DNA of 64,000 bases from NCBI GenBank assembly GCA_010909165.1, contig VJWM01000003.1:1-64000 (forward strand). Reading direction: 5' to 3'. Every line of letters starts with the position of its first letter. Position 1 is the first letter of the stretch. Shown here in pieces: positions 21,360-32,435 of the stretch. The DNA is from Anthoceros angustus. Taxonomy: Eukaryota; Streptophyta; Anthocerotopsida; Anthocerotales; Anthocerotaceae. Under the pieces are notes generated by a model. The model was not told the DNA's origin. It made no database searches and saw only the letters and a list, made by a program, of their open reading frames with translations. The translations under genes were made by a program, and so were the position numbers.

Positions 21360-22400
21360 TTGCGTGTCAAGGAAGCGAAAGCCTTCCTCCAACTACTGCA
21401 GGATAAAGAGGTTCCTAAGGCAGAGGAAGATGAGCTGCTGCGGGAGAGATTCAGCATGGCCGCTGTGGATACTGAACTGTCTACCAAGAGTGTGACGAAA
21501 GAGGTTCATGTATGGCACATTGCAGAAGATGTGAGCCCGGAAGATAAGCAGAAAATCATCAACATGCTTGAGAAAAACAAGGGTGCTTTTGCATTCAGTT
21601 GGAAGGAGCTGGGTAGGTATGAGAAGATCAAGTTCAAAGTAGTGACGACTCATGAAGAGCCCATCTTCAGAAGGAGGCATCGCCTCAGTTCAGCAGAATG
21701 GGAGATTGTTGACAAACGCTATCAAGACTTGTTCGAAGCAGGGTTGATAAGAAAATCAAGCTCTCAATATCTTTCAGCTGCCACCGCTCAAAAAGGATGA
21801 GAACGGTGAATGGAAGGACAGGAGGATGTGTGGCGACTACCGACCTCTAAACGAGGTGACTCCTATGGAGCGGTACCCCATGCCTACTCCGAGATTTTCG
21901 ATGCCATAGGTAAGGCAAAGTTCTTTACCGCTTGGACTTCCGCCGCTTCAACCAAATTGTGATTGAAGAGCAGACAAGTGCAAGACACTGGGGAAGGACC
22001 AGCTTTGGGAGTGGGAGACAATGCCGTTTGGGCTGAAAATGCTTCTATATATTTCCAAAGAATTGCGGATCTAGAGTCTGAGGCCATTTGTGCGTTGCTA
22101 CATAGATGATATCCTGGTCTTCAGTGAGACAATCGAAGAACATATGGAGCATCTAGAGATATTGCTACAGAGGCTGTCAAGCTCGGGTTTGAAAGCTCAT
22201 CCTAAGAAATGCAATTTTGCTTTCCAGCAGATCGAGTATCTGGGGCATGAGATAGTACCAGGAGGCATCATGCCTCAGCTGGCTAAGGTGCAGGCCGTGA
22301 TGCAAATGCCTAGACCAAAGGATGTAGCTGCTCTTAGAGCCTTCCGGTTTGGTGAACTATTACAGAGGTTTATGAAGGACCTCGCCCACATGTAAACCTC
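21360..22400 (+). pseudogene. Reverse transcriptase of the DNMT-carrying element
   Basis: Frame 21360-21800 gives the N-terminal linker (HIAEDVSPEDKQKIINMLEKN, KGAFAFSWKELG) and the start of the polymerase (FRRRHRLSSAEWEIVDKRYQ, LFEAGLIRKSSS). After shifts come CGDYRPLNEVTPMERYP near 21830 and then YIDDILVFSE at 22099-22128 (catalytic YxDD) with the KKCNFAFQQIEYLGHE thumb region. Several indels lie between 21790 and 22085. The linker runs directly from the methyltransferase segment, so the original product was probably a single polyprotein. Confidence 0.8.
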
Positions 22401-22426
22401 TGTATGAACTGCTGAAGAAAGACATT

Positions 22427-23086
22427 GTGGAAATGGGACCAAGACCGAGTTGGCTTGGCAAGATCTTCGGACCGCCAAGGAGAAGCCTATCTTGGCCGGG
22501 CAATTTTGATCACCCTTTCACTGCATACGCATCGGAGCACGGAATTGGAGCGGTGTTGTCACAACATGGTGCAGATGGTGTTGAGCGAGTGATAGCTTAT
22601 GCAAGCCGATCTAACAACTCCGCTGAAGTGAACTACTCCTCATATGAGGGAGAGTGTCTTGCTGCGGTATGGGCAGTTCTGCATTTCAGGGTCTATCTGT
22701 ATGGAAGGCGTTTTCAACTGGTCACAGATCACCAGCCACTTCATTGGCTGATGACCAACATGAAGTTGAGTGGTAAGCTAGCCAGGTGGGCGCTGCTGCT
22801 GTCTGAGTACGATATGGAGATCGTGCACAGGGCAGGCAAGGTGCATCACAATGCAGATGGGCTAAGCAGAAACCCGCTGGAGAGTGACAAGGATGTCACA
22901 GGAGCTCGACAGGATGAGGGGCACATCGGTGGTGCACCCAGCAGCTTCATGGCACTCATGGCCAGGATAGATGATCATGAAGAAGGACATGTGCTGACAG
23001 AGTCCGTCAGGGATGTTTGGAGACATCCTCAAGCCATACGATTCTTGAAGGAAGGCAGGTGCGGAATGACCAAGCAGCTTGGCTAA
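22427..23086 (+). pseudogene. RNase H domain of the DNMT-carrying element
   Basis: A 219-residue frame with the hallmarks VIAYASRSNNSAEVNYSSY, EGECLAAVWAV, VTDHQPLHWLM and HHNADGLSRNP. It removes the RNA strand during reverse transcription. The first acidic residue region (FTAYASEHGIGAVLSQ) reads A-Y-A-S where T-D-A-S is usual, so the catalytic Asp appears substituted. A frameshift just after 23086 leads into the integrase. Confidence 0.85.
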
Positions 23087-23119
23087 ACTCGGGCGCGTGG
23101 CGGATACTCATGGGAAGAT

Positions 23120-23975
23120 GGTGAGTCACGTCAAGGAGAACTCGTAAGGAAAGTACCAAGTCCTGAGGAAAGAGTGGGCATAGTGACCAAGGTGCACGAA
23201 ACCCTTGGCCACTTTGGTGTGAAGAGGACACACCACATGCTGAAGAGTACGTACTTCTGGTCAGGGATGTATGCAGATGTCGAGAAGGTGGTGGCTAAGT
23301 GTGCTGCATGTGATGCAGTCAAAGCCAGATTTAACACCCAGGATGTGGTGTTGCACTCCCTACCAATCAGGGGGCTATTCTTTAGATGGTCGGTTGACCT
23401 TATGCCAGAGCTTCCTCTCACAAAGCAAGGTAACCGACATTGCATGGTCATGATTGAGCATTTCTCTAAGTGGGTTGAAGTAGCGTTCTTACCACAGAGA
23501 ACTTCGCATTACACCAGCAGAGCTTTTCTGCAGTGTGTGCTCAGCCGATTTGGGAGCTGCGCGGAGGTGCTTACAGACGAGTAACGAGTTTCGAGGTGAA
23601 TTCCAGACCTTGCTAGACAGGAGTCTCATTGATCACAGGAGGACATCGAGGGATCATCCACAGGCCGATGGCCTGGCAGAAAGGCTAGTGCAGACCTTCA
23701 AGGATGCACTAAGGAAATACTGCATTACTGTGGAGCCCAAGTGTTGGGATGAATTGCTCCCTTACATCGTGTTGGGGTACAGGGTCAGTGTGCAAGCAGC
23801 TCTTGGGAGTTTCAGTCCATACTTTTTGTTATTCGGACGCAACGCAGTGTTGCCGAATGTGGTGAAGGACACTTACTCCATCCTGTTGATGGAGCAAAGA
23901 TGCAAATGTGTGCTTGGCACGAGTTCAAGCAGGCAGTATTTCAAAGAATTCTTCCCATGGCTATGGACAATTTAA
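23120..23975 (+). pseudogene. Integrase of the DNMT-carrying element
   Basis: Two frames (23174-23584 and 23535-23975) join across one indel at about 23580. The HHCC zinc domain (HETLGHFGVKRTHHML ... KCAACDAVK) is followed by the core with D in WSVDLMPELP, D in EVLTDE (just at the break) and E in QADGLAERLVQTF. After the core, WDELLPYIVLGYR and LLFGRNAVLP are typical of gypsy integrases. The enzyme would insert the DNA copy into the genome. Confidence 0.85.
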
Positions 23976-23999
23976 TTTGGGACATCGGGACCGGTGAGG

Positions 24000-24370
24000 T
24001 ATGCTTATACGCTGGGGCTCGTGGAAGCCCAAAGCTGCAAGTTTGCATCCGAGATTATGTGTACTTGCAACACAGCCCGCAAGCACGTTAGATGTCGACA
24101 GGAGGCTTATTTTGAGAGTTGTCAGTTGGTGAGCAAGGTGTGGTTGAACTTGAAGGAAGAGATGGCGAAGGTGCAAGGAACACATGAAGCATTTGGCTCC
24201 ATGCCATTTGCCCGATCCGGATACACGAATCGCCTCGCACTGGACGCCACCAGACGGTTGCCACTGAGGAGTGTGGGCACACACGAAGAATTCATGTTGC
24301 TATGTGTGTAACCGTGGTTACCATCTGCTTTGCCTCAAACCCCGGGAGTGTTCCGGAAGGAGAATGGCTA
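24000..24370 (+). pseudogene. Integrase tail with PHD-finger-like motif
   Basis: Frames around 24140-24215 read WLNLKEEMAKVQGTHMKHLAPCHLPDP, comparable to GRTTTDHMKNCAPRHLPNLDP in the first element (chromo/GPY-like end). Then THEEFMLLC (24276-24300) and, one frame over at 24296-24340, CNRGYHLLCLKP. Together these match the second half of a PHD finger (M-L-L-C-D-x-C-N-R-G-Y-H-x-x-C-L-x-P). PHD fingers bind histone H3 tails, which suggests a chromatin-reading role in element targeting. A single frame break splits the finger. Confidence 0.6.
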
Positions 24371-24773
24371 TGTGAGCAAGAATGTGCTAAGTGTGAACGT
24401 GGCTCTTACACAAGGTGGTACTGATGTTGTCTTAAATTCACACACGTTGGAAGCTGACAGTTGGCAGCAAGAAGAAGGACACAAGATGCTTGGGGCCAAA
24501 TTCACAAAATGGGTTGCTGCACATGCTAAGGGGCAAACAGAGTTGTTGCGAGAAGCCAGTGCTCTGCATGTGCAAGGAATTGTGAAGAGAGGGATTACAG
24601 AGGTACAGAGGACTGACAAGCCCGACAAGGGTCTAATTCGGACCAGAAACAAGGAGCAAAGCTGGGCACGGGTAGCTACGAGGAAGGATATCGAGCTTCT
24701 GCATGCACAAGCTAACCAAGCTCGCAGGTTGAGAATTCCTCACAGTGTTTCTAAAGGTGGTTTCACTGCTTGA
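24330..24773 (+). pseudogene. Region after the PHD-like motif, unrecognised ORF
   Basis: A 147-residue open frame. Its first residues (GVFRKENGYVSKNVLS) may be the tail of the PHD finger. The rest is hydrophilic, with helix-prone stretches (WVAAHAKGQTELLREASALHVQG) and a basic end (QANQARRLRIP). No known family is seen. It continues the polyprotein direction and is probably part of the same element. Confidence 0.4.
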
Positions 24774-25089
24774 GCCGGATAGAGCGCCATGGTCGCCGCC
24801 ACACGTGCATGGAAGAAGGCGTAAAAGTCTTGCCCTATCTGCTATTGCTGAAGTTGAAGCGTCAGAAGGGGAAGCGCCACCGTCACTCAAGCGCAAGAGG
24901 GGACGACCACGCAAGCATCCCCTACCAGAGATCATGGAAGACCAGCAAGAGTTCGGGGAGAAACGGTCTCAACCTGTGGAGCGGACGGTCGATGGCCGGC
25001 GGGACAGATCGCCTCCTCGCAACAGAGCAGCGGAGCACACCGCCCACTCCGAGGCAATGGGCGCCTCGATCCTACTCAGTACACCATGA
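24745..25089 (+). pseudogene. AT-hook-bearing segment of the retroelement
   Basis: A 114-residue frame containing EAPPSLKRKRGRPRKHPLPE at about residues 44-63. KRGRPRK is the canonical AT-hook core (R-G-R-P), which binds the minor groove of AT-rich DNA. It is followed by an Arg-rich SQPVERTVDGRRDRSPPRNR tail that could also act as a nuclear-localisation signal. It lies between the PHD-like motif and the 3' ORF on the same strand. Confidence 0.55.
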
Positions 25090-25343
25090 TTGTCGGCTTC
25101 CAGAATTCCGTGGTTGCACCTAGGGACCGCTCACCTGCAGCCATGGAGGAGGTCTCGAGCGAGGTGGAGGTCGAAGGCGCCTCCGAGTGTGCTATGAGTG
25201 TCTCAATTCAAGCAAGTTTCAGGCGGTTGGGACCCCAATTTGTGGATGATGAAGATGCGGGCAAGTGGAGCATCTTCTACTCCCGCCAAGATGACCGAAC
25301 GGGTATTCCACCGAAGTTATGATGAGCTTCACATCTTCATCAG

Positions 25344-26054
25344 ATGTTGAGGAGCATCATGAAAGTGGGTGGAGCATTATCCCATGAACACCGGATTTGT
25401 TTGAGCTCAGGTCGGGGTCTGGCGCTTGCCACAGACTGGACAAGTTATGCAGAGGGTGCATGGAGGAAGCTGCAGCATCACTTTCAGATGCATCAATGGT
25501 TTGACGGAATGAGATTGCCAGCAGAATTCGTTGACTGGGGAGACACATACCCTCGTCGCTTGGTTTTTCTCAAGGAATGGTTTCGAGTGTTCCATCATTT
25601 GCAGACAGGGCATCATGTGGTAGGATGGCCTCGCCAGTTTTACATTCTGACCAACAAATTGAGGACCCCTCATGTTGATCAGCGTGCTTGGACTCGAGAG
25701 GAGAAGAATGCTTTCAACTGTCTCAGGAGACTCGCCAGCCCGCACATCTACACTTCCTGTAAGCTGCCGTTTTTCAATTACCCAACCCAGGAAGCTTACA
25801 GTAGAGACATGGATGCCGGACAGGATGGCATACATCCTGTTTTCAGCCAGTTCGATGCACAGAAGCGCTTTGTGGAAGAACAGGTTGACAGTCTCTCTGG
25901 ATTCAAGCTGCCCAGCGAGATTACTATTAAGCAGGAGGCACAAGAAGACCCATCAGATGATGAGGATCTCGAAGATGACGCAATTCCTCCTCCTCAGGGA
26001 GAGCCACCCTCGGTATTGGACAAGTTGCGTTTTCGATGGTGGGGACGTTGGTAA
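25344..26054 (+). CDS. 3' ORF of the DNMT-carrying element, unrecognised
   Basis: An uninterrupted 236-residue frame ending at TAA about 26054, just before the 3' LTR. It is rich in aromatic residues (WFDGMRLPAEFVDWGDTYP, RRLVFLKEWFRVFHHLQTG, WPRQFYILTNKLRTP) and ends in an acidic, Pro-rich tail (EAQEDPSDDEDLEDDAIPPP). I do not recognise the family. Gag capsid-like helices are possible but not shown. It may be the C-terminus of the polyprotein or a separate protein. It is the longest unbroken frame of this element beside RNase H. The ATG at 25344 is only the first Met; the true start may lie upstream in another frame. Confidence 0.45.
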   Translation: MLRSIMKVGGALSHEHRICLSSGRGLALATDWTSYAEGAWRKLQHHFQMHQWFDGMRLPAEFVDWGDTYPRRLVFLKEWFRVFHHLQTGHHVVGWPRQFYILTNKLRTPHVDQRAWTREEKNAFNCLRRLASPHIYTSCKLPFFNYPTQEAYSRDMDAGQDGIHPVFSQFDAQKRFVEEQVDSLSGFKLPSEITIKQEAQEDPSDDEDLEDDAIPPPQGEPPSVLDKLRFRWWGRW

Positions 26055-26167
26055 CAGCTGTGTGTTTTTCTAGGCCACATGGTCTAGACAATTTTGTGGG
26101 AAACCAGGTGGCTAGGCCTCCAAGTTTCCTGTGGGGGTGTCAGGCCGGGCTCTCTTAGGCAAACCCC

Positions 26168-28018
26168 TTTGTAGCCTTGCCCTTGGTCATAGGCCAAGGA
26201 CAATTTATGGCTAGGATTGTTGCTCCGGCCAAGGCCAAGGAGATCGCAGGAAGGATGGTGCTTAGCGACTTAGCTTTGTAGACAGGCTAGGTAGGCATGC
26301 AATCTATATGCATGGTTATGCATGTAAGGCGCGTATCATGCTTGTATGGGAAACAGAGCACCTAAGACTCTATGACTGGATATTGACTAGAGCATCCTGG
26401 GCATAAGCCCAATGCCGAAATGACTAGATATCGATCGGAGCATCTCGCATAAGCCACGATCTTTGAAGTGTGATGATGTCATGTACATGGCCCATGGATG
26501 GCCTGCACATGACATGTATGCCATGTATGCATGTGTGCCATGTATGCATGCGTATGGAGATGAAGGATGACATGTGATGTATGTGGACATGTAGCAGGAG
26601 ATGTATCATGGCGCATGTAATCTATATGCATGGTTATGCATGTAAGGCGCGGTGCTATGACGCATATATAGATAGTAGATTTATATTAGAAATACATAAA
26701 AATCGTAAATCAAGGAAAAGGGCGAATAGGTGTTAAACACATAAAATATTATTATTTCAAGGCCAAGGAAAGTAGGATTATAAAGTGCCCACCATCGATA
26801 CGGTGGACACTTCATCGAGAACTCTTGGGGTTTTGCCTATATGTAGGCACCACCATGGATTCTTGGATTGTTGATGTTTGTCTTGTTCTAATAGATGCCC
26901 ATACTGCCCCTCACTGTGTCTTTGTCTCCTAGAGGTTCTTGTGGTTCGTTGCATTGTCGGGTTGGGAGAATTTTCTAGCTTGATTTCACTGCTCATGCCC
27001 CGGCCGCCTCTCTTAAGCGGGCCCTTTTGTAGCCTTGCCCTTGGTCATAGGCCAAGGACAATTTATGGCTAGGTTATTGCTCGGGCCATAGGCCAAGGAG
27101 ATCGCAGCCGGTGCTTAGCGACTTAGCTTTGTAGAGGCTAGGTAGGCATGCAATCTATATGCATGTGTGCCATGTATGCCATGTATGCATGCGTATGGAG
27201 ATGAAGGATGACATGTGATGTATGTGGACATGGATCTTGACTAGAGCATCCCGGCATAAGCCACGAATCGAAATGACTAGATCTTGTTGGAGCATCTCGG
27301 GCATAAGCCCTGATGCTGAAGTGCTTGATGATGTCATGTACATGGCCCATGGATGGCCTGCACATGACATGTATGCCATGTATGCATGTGTGCCATGTAT
27401 GCATACGTATGGAGATGAAGGATGACATGTGATGTATGTGGACATGTGGCAGGTGATGTGTCATGGCGCATGCAATCTATATGCATGGTTATGCATGTAA
27501 GGCGCGGTGCTATGACGCATATATAGACAGCAGATTTATATTAGAAAATACATAAAAATCATAAATCAAGGAAAAGGGCGAATAGGCTGTTAAACACATA
27601 AAAATATTATTATTTCAAAGGCCAAGGAAAGTAGGATTATAAAGTGCCCACCATCGATACGGGTGGACACTTCATCGAGAACTCTTGGGGTTTTGCCTAT
27701 ATGTGGGCACCACCATGGATTCTTGGATTGTTGATGTTTGTCTTGTTCTAATAGACAGCCATACTTGTCCTGCGTGTCTTTGTCTCCTAGAGGTTCTTGT
27801 GGTTCGTTGCATTGTCGGGTTGGGAGAATTTTCTAGCTTGATTTCACTGCTCATGCCCCGGCCGCCTCTCTTAAGCGGACCACCTTTTGTAGCCTTGCCC
27901 TTGGTCATAGGCCAAGGACAATTTATGGCTAGGTTATTGCTCCGGCCATAGGCCAAGGAGATCGCAGTGCTTGGTGCTTAGCGACTTAGCTTTGTAGACA
28001 GTTAGGTAGGCATGCGGT
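26168..28018 (+). repeat. LTR-internal tandem repeat, period about 860 bp
   Basis: The block TTGTAGCCTTGCCCTTGGTC...GGCTAGGTAGGCATGCAATC recurs at 26168, 27027 and 27887. Between blocks are two copies each of a CATGTATGCC-rich minisatellite (26470-26600, 27330-27450) and of an AT-rich stretch with TTATATTAGAAA and GTGCCCACCATCGATACGG (26660-26820, 27510-27680). Copies differ by small indels. Confidence 0.8.
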
Positions 28019-28038
28019 ATCACGGTGCTGTGACCTCC

Positions 28039-28044
28039 TATAAG
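28039..28044 (+). promoter_or_regulatory. TATA box of the 3' LTR
   Basis: TATAAG within CCTCCTATAAGAGGAGG, identical to the site at 43-48. Preservation in both LTR copies supports function as the core promoter. Confidence 0.5.
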
Positions 28045-28380
28045 AGGAGGAGGATTTCACAAAGTAAAGTATCATGTCTTGCGCTTCCATACTCCCGAGT
28101 CCTTTGCCTTGGTAAAGGAATTTCGTGCCGGCTGTGAGCCAACGCAGCGTCTGGTAGAGAGGAAGTCGCGGTGGTCGGAGTGCTTGGTGGAGGGCTTGCT
28201 TCCTGCAAGCGCCTAAACGAGTTGCTCCCCTTGTGAATGGTTGCTGTGAAATTGCTTTGCTTTGGGTGTGTGGCAATGCCCAGGGAACTCTCGGCTAGAG
28301 GTTGATCCACAGGGAAAGACTCCCTGAAGGTGCTCGCTGACTGGTGTCAAACTCATAGCAACCGGCCCAAGGAAGACATG

Positions 28381-28477
28381 GTCCTCTTTTAGTGGAGAAA
28401 AACCGCTAAACCTGGGATCATTTGCTTGGCCATTTCTAACCTGGTCCTCTTTAGTGGAGAAAAACCGCTAAACCAGG
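28381..28477 (+). repeat. Duplicated 34-base motif right of the LTR
   Basis: GTCCTCTTTTAGTGGAGAAA followed by AACCGCTAAACCTGG occurs at 28381-28415 and again, with small changes, at 28444-28477. The stretch 28480-29070 has open frames but nothing recognisable. Confidence 0.6.
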
Positions 28478-29327
28478 AGAGAGTGTTCCTTTTGGATGCT
28501 TGGTAAGGTATTCTTTCTTTCCGAGCTGCAATCAAGGTGTATGAAGGTCAGTTTCCTCCCATCTTTTGTTCGTTTGTGGCTCCGGCTCCTTTGTTACTCG
28601 GGCCAATAGACTTTGAGACTTTCTCGCTCTTCTCTCCTTGTTAGTGCTTGCCACTTGTTGGACGCGTTTCTCCGGACAAGGGATGCTGCAAAGAACCTCA
28701 ACCTGAGAGAGTGGCCAAGCAGGGTCCGAATACCATGCAGGTTGGGAATCAAGCCATTGGAAATGACCAGGAATACGGTTTTGACAAGTGTCCTGTTGTG
28801 GTGGGTACGCCACATGGTGAGTGGATTTGCAAGAAAAAGGAGAAGCGCGGGCAAGGAGACGCGTCCAAGAAGATGGGAAGGCACCGCGAACGACCACGGA
28901 TTGCCCTACGAAAATTAGAATTGAAGGGACATGCACCATGAATGCGCGTGGGCTCGAGTGGTGGGACCCAGGCGCATTCGTCGTGATGTCCTCAAAGCAT
29001 TAAGCATTTGCAAGCTCAAAGGCTTGGCACCATACTTCGCAGTCAGTGCGGAAAAACAAGCCATGAGTGTGATGCGGCTTTCACATCGAAGCCGACAAGA
29101 GTGACTGCGCTGTTCGCAGTGACTTCCGAAAAGAACGCTAATACCTTATTTTAAGGTTTCTTTCTCCTGGCAATTCAGCTTCTCACTGCGCCTTCCGTAG
29201 TGTCGTATACCTGTAAATAGCCTCCACAATAAGGCGGGTGCAGGCGCTGGTTCCGTTACATATCCCCGGGATCTTAAACTCCATTACCTAAAACCCTAAA
29301 CCATGATCGTGCACCGGGTGTGGATCT

Positions 29328-30613
29328 ATGCAACACCAACGTGCAAGCGTCCTAGGCGTCCGTCACTCTTGGAATACTGCATCATGGAGGAAACCATTCG
29401 TGTCTACATGCGGTGGAGAAGAACGCTATGGCACAAGATACGTAACAACGGGAGTCGACGACGATGTTATGCTTGGAAGTGCCAAAGATTTCCTCAAAGC
29501 TGTAGGCAAACGACCCGAATCCATTGCATGGAGTGAAGAGGCCACAACAACACTCATTGAAGCTTACTTGGAGATGCAGATTGTGCACCTCAAGCACAGG
29601 AATTTGGGGACGAAGCACTGGACACGAATTGCCCAAGAAATCAGCAGCACCTGCAACATGGACAACCTCACAGCTAGGAAATGCAAACAAAAGTTGGAAA
29701 ACTTGAAGAAGCGCTACAGGAAGGAGAAGGACATGAAGGCAAGCTCTTGCCAAACAAACTCCTCTTGGCCACACTTTGCTGCAATGGCAACACTTTGTGA
29801 CAACAACCCCAAGTTCGCGGGAATCCCCAACGGCATAGACCCAGGTAAATCCATTTCCACTTTGTCTTCGCAGACTGCTCCAAAATTGGAGGGTGCCACA
29901 AAACCTAGTGCTCCTACTGCTGAAGTTGAGGAGACAGATGTTGCTAACATCGGGACGCCTCCACCTATGCCTGCAAGAGCCAACACAAGGTACCTGCCTA
30001 TGCCAAATCTATGAGTGATCAAAGGAACCTACCAAGCTAGACTACAGTGGTGCTTTGTCCCGCTTCAAGTTGTGCATGGCATCTATTCTTTGCTTGCCAT
30101 CTAACTGTCGTAGATTCTGCATGAGTAGGTTGCAGATTTTGTTGCATTCTGTGTGTAAGCCTGCATGCTAATCTAGTCTGGTGTATGTCTCTGCATGCTA
30201 ATCTAGTCTGATGTATGTCTCTGCATGCTCATCTACTCTGCTGTACGTCTCTGCATGCTAATCTAGTCTGGTGTATGTCTCTGCCCTCTGGTTGGTCATT
30301 TTGCAGTGAAGGCGGGGTTTCACACGTTCCTGAAACACCATGTGACAGCAACCATTCACCTTCCGAAACAGATAATGAGAGGCACACTCCAGGTGGAGTG
30401 CAATCCAAAAAAATAAAGCGACGTAGGTCATCAGGTGGTTTAGGCAAGGACCTCAAGTCTGGCTTGGCAGCTTTTGCTGAATGCCTCGCTCAGATTGAGT
30501 CGGCCAAGATGGCCAATTCCTTGCAGATGCAAAAGCTCTTTCTCGCGAATGGAGATGGCGAAAGTCTTGGCAGGGCGGTCATTGAAGAAAAGCAAGCCCA
30601 GTGTGCCAAATGA
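29328..30613 (+). CDS. Harbinger ORF1: SANT/trihelix-like DNA-binding protein, two exons
   Basis: Exon 1 (to 29989) encodes KRPESIAWSEEATTTLIEAY, then TKHWTRIAQEIS and TARKCKQKLENLKKRYRKEK. This is the three-helix Myb/SANT-like domain with spaced tryptophans, followed by a basic linker. The frame is cut by a donor AAG|GTACCT at 29989/29990. The acceptor TCATTTTGCAG|TGAA ends at 30306. Splicing 29990-30306 keeps the frame (AG+T gives Ser, then EGGVSHVPETP). Exon 2 carries the basic KKIKRRRSSGG and an amphipathic helix (AECLAQIESAKMANSLQMQKL) to a stop at 30613. In this superfamily ORF1 works with the transposase for DNA binding and nuclear import. It looks intact. The first Met is uncertain. 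Confidence 0.6.
30163..30283 (+). repeat. Intronic minisatellite, 30-bp unit, four copies
   Basis: Units CTGCATGCTAATCTAGTCTG plus GTGTATGTCT repeat four times, with point changes, inside the predicted ORF1 intron. Confidence 0.85.
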
Positions 30614-30747
30614 GTAGAAGTCCTTTTCATTAAGGAATATTATTGGCTTCTTAAAAGCAATTTTCTATTTGCAAATGTCTTCTTTGAAGATGAACCACAT
30701 CTTCACGTTTTAAGTTTTTTCTTTGACACTTTCCACCATTCCATACT

Positions 30748-32014
30748 CTATGTTTCAGCAACTAGGGGACCTTGTGCAGAAATTCTCCAAGCATCAAACA
30801 AAGCCTGTCTCCTCTTTTTCGCTTCGTTATACAAATGTCTATATGACATATCCTCCCACATATTCATTTCTTGGCCATCATGTAAAGGATATGGATCCAC
30901 ATCCACATCACGGGGATGTGCCTCGCCAGACATGATACAATAATTATGTAACACACAACAAGCAATTATAACTTGAGAGGCATATTTCAACCTTACATTG
31001 AAGCTTTTCAATATGCGCCACCTGTTCTTCAAGAGTGCAAAAGCATTTTCTATCTTCACCCGCCCACGCCGCATGCTCCTATTGAACATAGCCTTTTCTC
31101 TATCATTTCCCACGCATGAAAAGCTTTTCAAAGAAAAGGCATCAAAGGGTACGGAATCACCCACAATAAATGGAGTAATAGTTGTCCCACAAATTTCCAT
31201 GGAAGGTGATGTCAATATTTGTCCCTGTCATTTTCGCCATACGCTTTCGTAAAATTGTAGCATCATGGACACCACCGGATGAGTGCAAGACACATCAAGG
31301 AATAATTGGTCGAATCACATATTCCTTGCAAAACAACAGTGAATGTCATGCCGACACCAATAGGCCACTGGGTTGTCTTTCGTATCGGTTGTCTAGCCAA
31401 CTTGATATGAGATCCATCTCGCTCCAACCATATTTGGTAATCTGTGAGAACCAAAACTTTGCGAGATATATTCCGTTCTTGAGTTGTGGAGGGCCAAGAA
31501 ATAAATCTTGAGAACAACTTGTCAGGATTGCTTAAAACTTCAGTAACCAACAAAGTGTCTTGAACCACGTGGATGCCCCAACTCCATACATGTCCGCAAC
31601 AATATGTGGTGGAAGCCCTCTAGCGAGTCGATGCAACACCATGGCAACAGCATGGTGCAACTCCACTGGTTCTCTTAACCCAGCACGCACAATATAAGGC
31701 TTGAAAAGGTCAACCAAGGCCATGAAATTAGGGTATGACATCCTATAAGCAAAACGGCATTGCGCATCTCTCACCGCTTCTCCATTGATTTGCCAAGCTC
31801 TCATGTGAACATCTCGCCACAGCGTTACTTGACGAGGGAATTTCCACCATATTCTAGATTGCTTCCGTTCAATCTCCTCTCCGCTAGCTGCCACAATAAT
31901 TGTGATTAAAACAGCTATAATCATAGAATAAAGCAATAAACTATCTTCTTGAAGAAGAGCATTAGGAACAGATTGATGAACTTGGAGAACTAAGTTAAGA
32001 CACAAGATTTGCAT
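30748..32014 (-). pseudogene. Harbinger DDE transposase (frameshifted)
   Basis: Minus-strand frames 32014-31532, 31568-31263 and 31215-30748 join into one transposase. The N-terminal part has FRYRMSY-like FAYRMSYPNFMALVDLF and VAMVLHRLARG...VADMYGVGASTWFK, typical of the helix region before the catalytic core. After a shift at about 31540 come DKLFSRFISWP and GSHIKLARQP, where G-A-I-D-G-T-H is expected, so the first Asp region is altered (RDGSH). The second Asp region near 31270 is frame-broken. The last part has RGRVKIENAFALLKNRWRIL with the catalytic Glu, then YASQVIIACCVLHNYC. At least two frameshifts; not functional. Confidence 0.8.
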
Positions 32015-32435
32015 GCAAACCTATTCATCATTTTAGGGCATAAAATAACATACAACACTATAATGAAGAAACTATGCACTTCAAAACTTCAAGATACCAA
32101 GACCTTGGTAGAGGATTGTCTCTACCAAGAAAAGTAAATAACAAAAAAAACAACTCTAACATAACACATGAAAAAAACCAGCAAGACTCTTCTCCACAAA
32201 CGAAATGGGACAGGACACCCAAGAAATGAAAACCCTAACATGAGAATACCACACACCGCCTTCTTATGTAGGTCTAGGGCTAGACCTATCTCTTATGATC
32301 TCATGCTCTCTTAGAATGACATTATAAATAAAACTTATTATTTAACTCACCGGAACCCGGCCCTGGGATACCGCTGACCGATTCCGTACTTTTCGGGCAC
32401 TCATTATGAAAGCTTATTCCCAAGCACTACACTGT

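Larger units (their letters stand above)
26060..28374 (+). mobile_element. Probable 3' LTR of the DNMT-carrying element
   Basis: Begins soon after the 3' ORF stop and ends where similarity to 1-357 ends. It has a TATA box at 28039-28044 and contains no coding. It is long for an LTR because of an internal tandem repeat with a period of about 860 bp. The left LTR edge is not certain; 26050-26170 shows GGTGGGGACGTTGGTAAC and AACCAGGTGGCTAGGCC without an obvious TG...CA pair. Confidence 0.55.

Noticed and set aside
26470-26610. CRISPR-like array from repeated CATGTATGCC units
   Set aside because: Units are contiguous and degenerate, without unique spacers, and the DNA is eukaryotic; it is an LTR minisatellite.
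28613-28941. Overlapping ORFs right of the LTR as gag of a further retroelement
   Set aside because: Lysine-rich text is suggestive, but there is no capsid or zinc-knuckle motif (C-x2-C-x4-H-x4-C) and no pol follows.
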